The notes under the pieces were generated by a model. The model was given only the letters and a program-made list of their open reading frames with translations, ran no database searches and had not been told where the DNA came from. Shown here piece by piece: positions 17,893 through 27,041 of a DNA stretch of 64,000 nucleotides (positions are counted from its first letter, which is position 1; each line of letters begins with the position of its first letter). This stretch comes from an uncultured Polaribacter sp. (lineage in GTDB: Bacteria; Bacteroidota; Bacteroidia; Flavobacteriales; Flavobacteriaceae), in NCBI RefSeq assembly GCF_947501385.1, contig NZ_CANMVP010000009.1, positions 91,654-155,653 of the forward strand, read 5' to 3'. A program made the translations under genes and the position numbers.

Positions 17893-17910
17893 GAAATATA
17901 CATATTTTTG
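17893..17910. promoter_or_regulatory. Back-to-back promoters between brnQ and a hydrolase gene
   Basis: Only 44 nt separate the divergent start codons (17870 and 17915). The plus-strand -7 box TATTTTTG is at 17903-17910, 4 nt before the ATG (leaderless candidate). On the minus strand TATATTTC at 17900-17893 lies 22 nt before the brnQ ATG. The two boxes almost touch, so polymerases on the two genes should exclude each other. Confidence 0.5.
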
Positions 17911-17914
17911 CGTG

Positions 17915-18700
17915 ATGCAAAAATCAATAACTTTTAAAAATGCAAATATTACTTTTTCTGATGTGGGAAAAGGAACTGCTGTTGTTTTAATTCACGGTTT
18001 TTTAGAGAATTCCTCCATGTGGAACGATGTTTCATTTGAGTTAGAAAAGAAAAATAGAGTGATTACCATTGATTTGCTAGGTCATGGAAAATCAGATTGT
18101 TTGGGTTATGTGCATACTATGGAACTATTTGCAGAAACTGTTGAAGCTGTTTTAAAACATTTAAGAATCAGAAAATGTATTTTGATTGGGCATTCTTTGG
18201 GCGGTTATGTTGCATTGGCCTTTGCAGAAAAAAATCCGCAGAAAATAAAAGGAATGTGTTTACTAAATTCTACTTCCAATGAAGATGATGAAGAACGAAA
18301 AAAATTAAGAACGCGTGCTAACAAAATGATACAAAATAATTTTACAGCTATGGTAAGAATGTCTTTTACCAATTTGTTTGATAAAGAAAGCAGTATAATT
18401 TTTAAAAACGAGATGAAATCGGCCTTAGAAGAAGCTTTAAAAACTCCTATTCAAGGATATATTGCAGGGCAAGAAGGCATGAGAATTCGTACGAATAGGA
18501 ATTATGTTTTAACTGAAAATAATTTTAAAAAGTTACTTATAATTGGTGAGAAAGATCCTGTTTTAGATTTTAAAACTTCATTAGAGGAAGCTAAAAAAAC
18601 GAATTCTAAAGTTGTTGTTTTTCCGAATGGACACATGAGCCATATTGAAAATAAAGAGCAACTAATTTCTACTGTAAAAAATTTTGTAAAATGTTGCTAA
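17915..18700 (+). CDS. Alpha/beta-fold hydrolase
   Basis: A 261-aa soluble hydrolase. Triad and motifs: oxyanion VVLIHGFLENSSMW, nucleophile GHSLGGYVAL (Ser), Asp in IGEKDPVLD, His in NGHMSHIENKEQL. It resembles the MenH/YcjY/BioH-like esterase group; no biosynthetic neighbours allow a substrate call. The ATG at 17915 (MQKSITFKNANI) is chosen because the -7 box sits just before it. Confidence 0.82.
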   Translation: MQKSITFKNANITFSDVGKGTAVVLIHGFLENSSMWNDVSFELEKKNRVITIDLLGHGKSDCLGYVHTMELFAETVEAVLKHLRIRKCILIGHSLGGYVALAFAEKNPQKIKGMCLLNSTSNEDDEERKKLRTRANKMIQNNFTAMVRMSFTNLFDKESSIIFKNEMKSALEEALKTPIQGYIAGQEGMRIRTNRNYVLTENNFKKLLIIGEKDPVLDFKTSLEEAKKTNSKVVVFPNGHMSHIENKEQLISTVKNFVKCC

Positions 18701-18771
18701 ACTTAATTTATAAAAATAAACTAACTTCGTTTAACCTTTGTAAGTAACAACTTTATCCCAAAATTCTAAAT

Positions 18772-19701
18772 ATGATAAGAATTAGATTACTAATCTCGTT
18801 TATTTTTATTTCAAATGTATTACTAGCTCAAAATGAAACTGATATTATACAATTTGACAAAACACTAAATCAATTTTATAACGTACGAGATTTTTGTATT
18901 TCTAAAGATGGAGATGAAGCTTTTTTCACTTTACAAAGTCCTGATCAAAAAATTTCACAACTTGCGTATATTACAAAAGAAAATAATGAATGGTCAAAGC
19001 CAGAATTACTGCCTTTTTGTGATTCACACATGTATTTAGAGCCTTTTTTATCATTTAATGAAAATAGATTATTCTTTGTTTCCGATAGACCAATAAGAAA
19101 TGCTACCGATACTAAAAAGAACTTTGATATTTGGTTTGTAGACAGAAAAAACAAAAACGATGAATGGTCAGAACCTAAGAATATAGGAAAACCCGTTAAT
19201 TCTGAATTAGACGAATTTTATCCTTCTGTTAGTAAAAACAACAATATTTATTTTACAATGATTTCTTCGAATGGTTTAGGAAAAGATGATCTTTATTTTT
19301 GCAAATGGGAGAATGACAAATATTCAAACCCTGTTTTATTAAGTGAAAATATAAATAGTGCTGGTTATGAATTTAATGCTTTTATATCAGAGAAAGAAGA
19401 TTTTATACTATTTTCAAGATATAATGAAAAGGATGGTCAAGGAAGCGGTGATTTATATATTTCTAAAAAAGATACAAATGGAAATTGGACAAAGGCAACA
19501 AACTTAGGAGCGCCGATTAACACAAAGTATATGGAATATTGCCCTTTTTATGATGAGAAAAACCAAGTATTGTATTTTACAAGCAAAAGGAATAATAGTA
19601 CACCAAGGAAATTTAATGACATTTCTGATTTTAAAAAATATCTCTCTGAAAGTAACAACGGCTTGAGTAAAATCTATAAGACACCATTAAAAATTGAATA
19701 G
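18772..19701 (+). CDS. Secreted PD40/TolB-like beta-propeller protein
   Basis: A 309-aa protein with a signal peptide (MIRIRLLISFIFISNVLLAQ) and four or five PD40-type repeats such as EPFLSFNENRLFFVSDRP, DEFYPSVSKNNNIYFTM, EFNAFISEKEDFILFSRY and MEYCPFYDEKNQVLYFTSKR. No OmpA or TPR module is attached, unlike the longer gliding-associated relatives. Likely a periplasmic binding protein; function unknown. An exact 15-nt sequence CTAACTTCGTTTAAC lies 37 nt upstream (18721-18735) and again before the lipoprotein gene at 29901. Confidence 0.7.
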   Translation: MIRIRLLISFIFISNVLLAQNETDIIQFDKTLNQFYNVRDFCISKDGDEAFFTLQSPDQKISQLAYITKENNEWSKPELLPFCDSHMYLEPFLSFNENRLFFVSDRPIRNATDTKKNFDIWFVDRKNKNDEWSEPKNIGKPVNSELDEFYPSVSKNNNIYFTMISSNGLGKDDLYFCKWENDKYSNPVLLSENINSAGYEFNAFISEKEDFILFSRYNEKDGQGSGDLYISKKDTNGNWTKATNLGAPINTKYMEYCPFYDEKNQVLYFTSKRNNSTPRKFNDISDFKKYLSESNNGLSKIYKTPLKIE

Positions 19702-19880
19702 AAATTGTTTCCGTCGCTATATAAAACTAATAGTGAGTAAGAAACTATATTCTTGAATTTTCCAATTGTCTTATATTTGAAAAATTATATGCTCAGCCAA
19801 GTTTTAATGTTTCTATGATATCAAAAACTGTCATTGCAAAACCTATTTTTTAAAACTATATTTGATATCAACTTAAAATA

Positions 19881-20993
19881 ATGGAAGGAGTTAGTGCGAT
19901 TACATTTATATCTATTGTTTATTTTTTTATAAGTATTCTACTTGCCTTTTTTCTTTTTTCTGTAAAGTCTAAAAATAAGCTAAGTAATAGGCTTTTTGCT
20001 TTTTTTTTAATTCTAAGTGCAATTAATGCTTCAGCTTATTTTCATAATTTATTTCTTACTCGTTTAAGCAATATTATAATTGCTAAAAGTTCTCTTGAAT
20101 ACTTACAAATGCCCGTTTTATATTTATATGTATTATCGGTTTGTTATTCAGATTTTAAATTAAAATCAAAGCATTTATTACATATAATTCCGTTTATTGT
20201 TATCAACATTGTTTTATACCCTAGATTTTATAGTTTAAGTGTATCAGAAATATTAAAAATATGGGAAGATTTTAATAGTATTTGGGAATTGAGATATCTT
20301 CATATATCCATACATCTCCAATTTATTGTTTACATTATTTTAATTTTCATCATATTAAAAAAGTATAAGAAAATATATCTTCAAAACTTTTCCAACACAG
20401 CATCTAAAACTTACAAATGGTTATTTGAATTTGCTTTGGCTTTTACATTTATTCGAAGTATTGTTGTTTTACAAAGCATTCTAAAATATGTGAACGGCAC
20501 AAATTATTTACCTAAAATGCAATTAATTCTTAACATTGCTGGATTGATAATAATTTGCTGGTACGTGCTAAAAGCCCTAAAACATCCAGAACTTTTTAAT
20601 CCTGTAAATTCTAAAGTGGAAGTAATTTCTGAAAAAAAGGATAAAGGAACAACACAAAACTCAAAAGAAGTTAGACAGTTAACATTTTACATGGAAACTG
20701 AAAAACCTTTTTTAAACGCCTCTTTGTCTATCAGGAATTTAGCAGAAGAAATTCAAATGAATTCGAGAGAGTTGTCTGTTCTTATCAATCAAAATTTGAA
20801 TCAGCATTTTTTCGATTTTGTAAATGAATATAGAGTGAAGGAAGCTATGGAAATCTTAAAAAATTCCTCTAAAAATCAGTTTACCGTTTTAGAAATTTTA
20901 TATAAAGTGGGTTTTAATTCTAAATCTTCTTTTAATACCGCATTTAAAAAACAGACAGGAAAAACACCAACAGAATTTAGAAAAACAGCGTAA
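19881..20993 (+). CDS. Membrane-bound AraC-family transcriptional regulator (copy 1)
   Basis: A 370-aa protein with an N-terminal block of about seven hydrophobic helices (residues 5-240) and a C-terminal AraC DNA-binding domain: SIRNLAEEIQMNSRELSVLINQ is the first helix-turn-helix and FTVLEILYKVGFNSKSSFNT followed by FKKQTGKTPTEFRK the second. Such 7TM-AraC proteins are common in Bacteroidetes and probably sense an envelope signal. It is followed 10 nt later by a close paralogue, indicating a tandem duplication. Confidence 0.88.
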   Translation: MEGVSAITFISIVYFFISILLAFFLFSVKSKNKLSNRLFAFFLILSAINASAYFHNLFLTRLSNIIIAKSSLEYLQMPVLYLYVLSVCYSDFKLKSKHLLHIIPFIVINIVLYPRFYSLSVSEILKIWEDFNSIWELRYLHISIHLQFIVYIILIFIILKKYKKIYLQNFSNTASKTYKWLFEFALAFTFIRSIVVLQSILKYVNGTNYLPKMQLILNIAGLIIICWYVLKALKHPELFNPVNSKVEVISEKKDKGTTQNSKEVRQLTFYMETEKPFLNASLSIRNLAEEIQMNSRELSVLINQNLNQHFFDFVNEYRVKEAMEILKNSSKNQFTVLEILYKVGFNSKSSFNTAFKKQTGKTPTEFRKTA

Positions 20994-21003
20994 TAGAAAG
21001 TAA

Positions 21004-22128
21004 ATGAGAGCAATCGATTTATCAACAATTATTGGCATTATTGCAACATTTATTTCGTTACTTTTAGCAGTATTTATTTTCTCTGTTGCATCAAAAAATA
21101 AAATAAGCAATAAACTGTTTTCAACTTATTTAATATTAAATGCTATTGAGTTTAGTGGTTTTTTCTCTAATCTTATATTTGATACACCCTCAAACTTATT
21201 AATAGCAAAAATGCAATTATCTTATTTGCAAATGCCTGTGTTTTATTTGTATATTTTATCTGTTTGCTATTCAGATTTTAAGTTAAAATGGTCTCATTTA
21301 TGGCATATATTACCATTTATTATTGCAAATTTAGTAATGATTCCAAGGTTTTATTTGGCTTCTACAGATCAAAAAATAGCATTATTTAAAAAATTTAATT
21401 CACTTTACGAAATAGTATTTAACCACTTTGCATTGCACTTACAGTCTACACTCTATTTAGTTGCTGGTTTTATAGTCTTAAAAAAAGCTAAAAAAATATT
21501 TTTAGAAAATTACTCCAGCAACACGATAGAAACCTATAAATGGTTGTTTCAATTACTACTTTTTACATCAATACTTTATGTTGTTGCCATTGTAAAAAAT
21601 GTTTTAAAATATTTTGGGCAACAAGAGAATTTTGAAATCGCCATGAATATTTTAATTATCTATGTTTTAGGTGTGGTTTGTTGGTATGTTTTAAAAGCTT
21701 TAAGGTATCCAAATCTTTTTAATGGAGTAAATTCTAAAACAAGATTAACGCAAGATTTAGTTGAAAAATATCAAAATACCCATAATAGTGCATTTGAAAA
21801 AGAAGTAGTACAATTAACTTCTTATATGACATCTAAAAAGCCCTATTTAGACGCCTCTTTATCTATCCGAAATTTAGCCGAACAGATTCAGATGAATTCT
21901 AGAGATCTTTCTGTATTAATCAATCAACATTTAAATCAGCATTTTTTTGATTTTGTAAACCAATATAGAATCAAAGAAGCCATGAAAATCTTAAAAAATC
22001 CCTCTAAAAAAGAATTTACCGTTTTAGAAATTTTATACGAAGTTGGGTTTAATTCTAAATCTTCCTTTAATACTGCTTTTAAAAAACATACCGGTTATAC
22101 ACCAACTCAATTTAGAAAAACAGCTTAA
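21004..22128 (+). CDS. Membrane-bound AraC-family transcriptional regulator (copy 2)
   Basis: A 374-aa paralogue of the preceding gene with the same build: about seven membrane helices and a C-terminal AraC domain (SIRNLAEQIQMNSRDLSVLINQ, EVGFNSKSSFNTAFKKH). The HTH parts of the two copies are nearly identical while the membrane parts differ more, suggesting that they bind similar DNA but sense different signals, or form a heterodimer. Stop and next start are 3 nt apart, so it is co-transcribed with the DUF6090 gene. Confidence 0.88.
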   Translation: MRAIDLSTIIGIIATFISLLLAVFIFSVASKNKISNKLFSTYLILNAIEFSGFFSNLIFDTPSNLLIAKMQLSYLQMPVFYLYILSVCYSDFKLKWSHLWHILPFIIANLVMIPRFYLASTDQKIALFKKFNSLYEIVFNHFALHLQSTLYLVAGFIVLKKAKKIFLENYSSNTIETYKWLFQLLLFTSILYVVAIVKNVLKYFGQQENFEIAMNILIIYVLGVVCWYVLKALRYPNLFNGVNSKTRLTQDLVEKYQNTHNSAFEKEVVQLTSYMTSKKPYLDASLSIRNLAEQIQMNSRDLSVLINQHLNQHFFDFVNQYRIKEAMKILKNPSKKEFTVLEILYEVGFNSKSSFNTAFKKHTGYTPTQFRKTA

Positions 22129-22131
22129 AAA

Positions 22132-22902
22132 ATGAAAATTTTCAGAAAAATTAGATGGAGTTCAATTACTAAAAACAGTTTTAGCAAATACTTTTTTTAT
22201 GCAGTTGGTGAAATTTTATTAGTGGTGTTGGGTATTTTAATTGCGCTGTATATTAACAATAAAAAAGACACTTCAGATCGTAAGGAAAAACAAAGAAACC
22301 ACCTCATATTAGTTCAAGAAGAATTAGAGAATAACTTCCTAATATTAGAAAAAGAAGAAAAAACACTTGCGAATATAATTGTGAATATTAGAGATTTAAT
22401 AAACCTTGCTAATTCAGAAAAATCTAAGGATACCATAAAAGAAATAAATCTTTCGAAGCTTTTATTTTTACCAATTACAAGAGCTATAGAAGTTGATTAT
22501 GAAAATGCAGCATTCCATGAGTTTATTGCTTCAAATGGCTTAAAAGATATTAAAAATGATAGTTTAAGAAGTTTCTTGAGATCTTTAGATAGGAAATTAC
22601 AAACCTTTAAACTTCAAGAAAATGTTGTGCATGAATCGTTAGATAAATCAAACTATTTTATAGAAATTAATGGATCTCTAAAAACTATTTTCGATAATCT
22701 CAATTTCTCTGAAAACTATTTTGAAGTTAAGAATTCACCTAACACAATTAGCAATAAAAGTATATTAGACTCAAAACAGTTTGAAAACATACTAATACAA
22801 TATCTTGGTGTAGCAACACAGCTTTATAAAACAGAGTACCCAACTTTTAAAGAGAGTATTAGTGTATTAATACGCATAATAAAAGAAGATGTAAACAACT
22901 AA
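22132..22902 (+). CDS. DUF6090-type single-pass membrane protein
   Basis: A 256-aa protein with the recognisable N-terminus FSKYFFYAVGEILLVVLGILIALYINN (one transmembrane helix around residues 19-43), matching the DUF6090 family of Bacteroidetes, followed by an extracytoplasmic or periplasmic helical domain rich in Glu/Lys. It is the last gene of a three-gene operon with two membrane AraC regulators, so it may be part of their sensing circuit; this is inference. Its function is unknown. Confidence 0.75.
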   Translation: MKIFRKIRWSSITKNSFSKYFFYAVGEILLVVLGILIALYINNKKDTSDRKEKQRNHLILVQEELENNFLILEKEEKTLANIIVNIRDLINLANSEKSKDTIKEINLSKLLFLPITRAIEVDYENAAFHEFIASNGLKDIKNDSLRSFLRSLDRKLQTFKLQENVVHESLDKSNYFIEINGSLKTIFDNLNFSENYFEVKNSPNTISNKSILDSKQFENILIQYLGVATQLYKTEYPTFKESISVLIRIIKEDVNN

Positions 22903-23031
22903 TTAGCAATTCGGTAAAGTTTAAGTTTAAATATATTGTAGAACTTTTAGATTTTATTTTAATACTGCATTAAAAAGCAAACAAATTTAACACCTATCAA
23001 TCTAATAAAAATTTCTTAAAATCAATTAGTT

Positions 23032-23103
23032 AACACAAAGTCGAACGTTTATAAAATATAGTCGAACTCATTTCTAGTAAAGAAAAGAGTTCGACTTTGT
23101 GTT
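23032..23103 (+). promoter_or_regulatory. Two mutually exclusive hairpins upstream of the serine hydrolase
   Basis: The 3' arm GTTCGACTTTGTGTT (23089-23103) is perfectly complementary to AACACAAAGTCGAAC at 23032-23046 (15 bp). An overlapping 3' arm, 23081-23096, pairs with 23060-23075 (16 bp with one mismatch, 5-nt loop AGTAA). Both cannot form at once. Such competing stems are typical of attenuators or of nested inverted repeats. There is no U-run right after, so it is not a standard terminator. It lies 64 nt before the start of the hydrolase gene at 23168. Confidence 0.5.
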
Positions 23104-23167
23104 TTCGGTCGCACAAAATGGTTTGCTGTTGCACATTTGTGGTATCAATAATATTAAACCATGTATC

Positions 23168-24232
23168 ATGAAAACTAAAAACACAATTTCAAGTATTCTT
23201 TTTTTATTATTTCTATCTAACGTTACTTTTAGTCAAGAAGAATTTTTAAAAATAGATTCTCTAATTATGGCAACATATAATAAAGACAAAGACATTTCTA
23301 TAAGTGTTGGAGTTTATAAAAACGGGACTGAATTTTATACTTCCTACGGAAACTTAAGCAGAGAAAATTCTGCGAAAGTTAATGAACATTCACTTTTTGA
23401 AATTGCTTCCATCACTAAAATTCTAACCTCTAATTTGATAGCGCAAGCTGTTATAGAAAACGAAATAAAGCTAGATGATTTTATTGACAATTATTTACCA
23501 AAGCAATATCAACTTCATAAAAACATTCAACATAAAATAAAAATTTCTGACTTGGCTTCGCATCAGTCTGGATTGCCCGATATCGATTTTAGAACATTAA
23601 TTACTGCAAATCCACAACAACCTACAAGTACTGTAAATAAAGAACTATTAACCGATTTAATAAACAATGAGGATGCACTTCTTGATTATGGAAACTATAG
23701 ATACTCCACTATTGGTTATGTACTGCTCGGACAAATTTTAGAGACTATTTACAACAAAACATATGCAGAAATCATCACAGAAAAAATAATTTTTCCACTA
23801 AAAATGGATAGAACATTTACTACTAATTTCTCTACTGAAAACAAAATGACTGGCTACAACCCTGATGGAGGAGCTCAAGAGTTTTTTAATTGGAATATTG
23901 TGGCTTCGGCAGGATTGGTAAAGTCTTCTGCTGCAGATATGATTAGCTATATAAAAGCTGTTTTAGATAGCAATAATAATATTGGTACTGCTGCAGAATT
24001 AACCGAAACTATTTTCTACAATAAAGACAGCAGACAACTAGGTTTAGGAATTAATGTTTTAAACGAAGAAGAAAGTACAGTTTATGCCAAAACAGGAGAC
24101 ACTATGGGCCAGTCATCTATTGTTGGATACGATAGAGAAAATAATTGGGGAGTTGTCATCTTCATAAATCAAAGAAATCACAAATTAAGACAAAGCTTGT
24201 TTAACGAAATATACGAAATCATTAAAAAATAA
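23168..24232 (+). CDS. Secreted serine hydrolase, class C beta-lactamase/PBP fold
   Basis: A 354-aa exported protein (signal peptide MKTKNTISSILFLLFLSNVTFSQ) of the beta-lactamase/D-aminopeptidase-like family. Active-site motifs: S81-I-T-K84, the Tyr motif in GNYRYSTIGYV, and KTG in YAKTGDTMGQ. Members act as peptidases, esterases or D-Ala-processing enzymes; a true beta-lactamase is unlikely. The start at 23168 is chosen since the longer frame would add a hydrophilic tail before the signal peptide. It is 5 nt from the TonB receptor gene and probably co-transcribed with it. Confidence 0.82.
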   Translation: MKTKNTISSILFLLFLSNVTFSQEEFLKIDSLIMATYNKDKDISISVGVYKNGTEFYTSYGNLSRENSAKVNEHSLFEIASITKILTSNLIAQAVIENEIKLDDFIDNYLPKQYQLHKNIQHKIKISDLASHQSGLPDIDFRTLITANPQQPTSTVNKELLTDLINNEDALLDYGNYRYSTIGYVLLGQILETIYNKTYAEIITEKIIFPLKMDRTFTTNFSTENKMTGYNPDGGAQEFFNWNIVASAGLVKSSAADMISYIKAVLDSNNNIGTAAELTETIFYNKDSRQLGLGINVLNEEESTVYAKTGDTMGQSSIVGYDRENNWGVVIFINQRNHKLRQSLFNEIYEIIKK

Positions 24233-24237
24233 AAATT

Positions 24238-26625
24238 ATGAAAAACCCATTTATAAAATCAACCATTTTATTTGTTCTTTTGCTTTTTTCAAGAATAGGA
24301 TTCACGCAAACAATTTCGGGAAAAGTAACTGATAAAAACGATATCATTCCGTTTGCAAATATTACGATTACAAACAATCTAAATAAAATAATTGCAGGCA
24401 CAACTTCTGACGACGCAGGTCTTTTTGAGCTAAAAGTTACGGAAGGAATTTATACCATTGAAATTAGTTATTTGGGCTATAAAAGCTGGAAAAAAGAAAT
24501 GAATGTTTCTGAAAACATCAATTTAAACCCCATCATTTTAGAAGAAGATTCACAATCTCTAGAGGAAGTTGTAATTAAAACTGAAAAAAGAGTTTTAGAA
24601 AGAAAAGTAGACAGACTTGTTTTTAACGTAGAAAAAAGTGTTGCTGCAACTGGTGGAAATGGGTTAGATGTTTTACGCATTACGCCTGGTGTACAATTAC
24701 AAAATAATACTTTATCTATTTTAGGAAAAGGTGAAAGTCAAGTAATGATTAACGGTAGATTGTCTCCTTTAGCTGCTGATGAATTGATTGCTTTTTTAAG
24801 TGGTTTTTCTGCAAATGACATTGTAAAAATTGAAGTAATAACAAATCCGCCAGCAAAATACGATGCAGCTGGTAATGGAGGTTTAATTAACATTGTTCTG
24901 AAAAAAGGTATGCAAAATTCTTGGAAAAATGCAACTACGCTTTCTTACAACCAAAACAAGTATAGTTTTACCACATTAACCAATAATTTTTTTTATAATA
25001 AAAATAAAATCTCATTTTCTGGAAGTTTAAATACAACCAAAGGCGGTGAAGGAAATGTATCAGGTTTACAAATAAATTACCCTAACAATTTTTGGGATAT
25101 TGGTATTGAGGGCAGAATACAAAAAGATCAATTTTCTGGTCGTTTTTTAGTTGATTATGCTATTTCTGATAAAACTACTTTTGGGGTGCAATATTTAGGA
25201 AATACAACACAGCCAGATATAGATTCAGAAACAATATTTACTATTTTTGATACTAATGACAATTTAGAAAGGTCATTACTTACAACAGGTGATAATGAAA
25301 ATGATAATAAAAATCATTCTGTAAATGTTCATTTACTTACACAATTAGATTCTTTAGGCAGAAACATTTCTTTTGATGCAGATTTTTTTACATTTACTTC
25401 TGATAGAACTATCGATTTTTTTACTAAAGCGTTTAATAATTCTGGAATTTCGCAAGGTGTAAATTCATCTGCTTTAAACAAGGCAAACCAAGAAATTGAA
25501 AACTTTAGTGCAAAAATTGATTTGGAATATCCGTTAAAAAAAGTAAACCTTTCTTATGGAGTAAAAGCGAGTTTTACAAATACAAATAGCAATGTATTAT
25601 TTTTTAATACACTTTCTGGAACTCCTGTTTTAGATGAAAATCAATCTAATGATTTTAAATATGAAGAACATGTTTTAGCTGCCTATTTTTCTGGGAATAC
25701 CAATTTAACAGATAAGCTAGAAATGCAATTTGGTTTGCGTTTTGAAGATACTAAAACAACAGGTTTTAATGTAGATTTGAATCAAGAAAACATCAACAAT
25801 TACAATAAATTTTTTCCAAGTTTGTATTTTTCTTATGCAAAAAATGACAATAATAATTTTAATTTTTCTTACGGAAAAAGAATCAATAGACCCAATTTTA
25901 GAAACCTAAATCCTTTCCGTTTTTACATCAATGATAACAGTTATAGTGAAGGTAATCCGTTTTTACAACCTTCTTTTGCAGATAGTTTTAAGATTTCTCA
26001 TTTATATAAAAATAATATCAGTTCTAGTTTGTCTTTAGATATCATAACGAATGGTTTTGGCGTATTTTTCAATACAGATGTAGTGAACCAAAATCAAATT
26101 GTAACTCAAGAAAATTATTTTGAAAAATATATTTATAGATGGGAAGAGAGTTTTTCTTATAATAAGATTTCTTGGTTTAAAAGTCAGAATAGTATTAATT
26201 TGATAGCCTATGTTACTGAATTAACTAAAAATAACAATGCAGAAGTTAACGACGGAATCCAGTTTTACGCAGAATCTAACAATACATTTATCTTAAATAA
26301 AAGCACAAAATTACAAGCCAATGCTTGGTACAGTTCTTTTCATAACGATGGTTTATTTAGTGTTGGAGAAATGTTTCATTTCTCCTTTGGCTTACAACAC
26401 GATTTTAAAAATAACATAAAACTTTCTATGCTTTTTAGCGATGTTTTAAACATTGGTAGTTTAAATAATTATGATTCTACAGTAAATAATATAAACCAAA
26501 GCTACAGTGAAAACCAAAGTTCAAGAAACTTTAGAATTTCACTTTCTTACGACTTTGGAAACAAAAAAGTAAACGTAAAAAATAGAGATTTTGGAAATGA
26601 TGAGGAACAAAGAAGGAGTAATTAG
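24238..26625 (+). CDS. TonB-dependent-receptor-like outer membrane protein
   Basis: A 795-aa protein with a signal peptide, a CarboxypepD-regulatory-like domain (ISGKVTDKNDIIPFANITI, residues 25-105), a plug-like domain (GLDVLRITPGVQLQNNTLSI ... VMINGRLSPLAADEL) and a large C-terminal barrel of the OMP_b-brl_3 type (YGKRINRPNFRNLNPFRF). Such proteins import large ligands or peptides across the outer membrane, or act in surface assembly. Pairing with a secreted serine hydrolase suggests uptake of its products. Confidence 0.85.
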   Translation: MKNPFIKSTILFVLLLFSRIGFTQTISGKVTDKNDIIPFANITITNNLNKIIAGTTSDDAGLFELKVTEGIYTIEISYLGYKSWKKEMNVSENINLNPIILEEDSQSLEEVVIKTEKRVLERKVDRLVFNVEKSVAATGGNGLDVLRITPGVQLQNNTLSILGKGESQVMINGRLSPLAADELIAFLSGFSANDIVKIEVITNPPAKYDAAGNGGLINIVLKKGMQNSWKNATTLSYNQNKYSFTTLTNNFFYNKNKISFSGSLNTTKGGEGNVSGLQINYPNNFWDIGIEGRIQKDQFSGRFLVDYAISDKTTFGVQYLGNTTQPDIDSETIFTIFDTNDNLERSLLTTGDNENDNKNHSVNVHLLTQLDSLGRNISFDADFFTFTSDRTIDFFTKAFNNSGISQGVNSSALNKANQEIENFSAKIDLEYPLKKVNLSYGVKASFTNTNSNVLFFNTLSGTPVLDENQSNDFKYEEHVLAAYFSGNTNLTDKLEMQFGLRFEDTKTTGFNVDLNQENINNYNKFFPSLYFSYAKNDNNNFNFSYGKRINRPNFRNLNPFRFYINDNSYSEGNPFLQPSFADSFKISHLYKNNISSSLSLDIITNGFGVFFNTDVVNQNQIVTQENYFEKYIYRWEESFSYNKISWFKSQNSINLIAYVTELTKNNNAEVNDGIQFYAESNNTFILNKSTKLQANAWYSSFHNDGLFSVGEMFHFSFGLQHDFKNNIKLSMLFSDVLNIGSLNNYDSTVNNINQSYSENQSSRNFRISLSYDFGNKKVNVKNRDFGNDEEQRRSN

Positions 26626-26798
26626 AAATTCTTTAACTCTTGAGTTAATTTTTTATTATTTGCTTCTCAAAGTATTCTGTTTTTGTTTCTAAACAATAAA
26701 TTTTTTAAAGTTAAAAAAAATTATTAAATTAGCTAGGAAACCAGATACATTAAAATGTAGTCAACGACTATAAAATTTTTATCAAAACATCTTTAATT

Positions 26799-27029
26799 AT
26801 GACAAAAAAATCCAATCATGTGGTTCCATCAAAAGAAAGAGGCGGATGGGCTGTGAAGAAGTCTGGATCAACGAGAGCTTCAAAATCATTTGGTAGAAAA
26901 GAGGATGCAGTAAAGTTTGCGAGAGAATTAAGTAGAAGGGAAAGAACAGAATTATACATTCATAAAAAAGATGGCAGAATTCAAGACAGAAACTCTTATG
27001 GTAAAGATCCATTTCCACCAAAAGGATAA
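26799..27029 (+). CDS. DUF2188 domain protein
   Basis: A 76-aa basic protein filling the whole DUF2188 family: WAVKKSGSTRASKSFGRKED, then ELYIHKKDGRIQDRNSYGKD and DPFPPKG at the end. The family is small, widespread and of unknown function; copies are frequently found in accessory regions. The gene starts 12 nt before the next gene and forms a two-gene unit with it. Confidence 0.85.
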   Translation: MTKKSNHVVPSKERGGWAVKKSGSTRASKSFGRKEDAVKFARELSRRERTELYIHKKDGRIQDRNSYGKDPFPPKG

Positions 27030-27041
27030 TTAACATAAATA

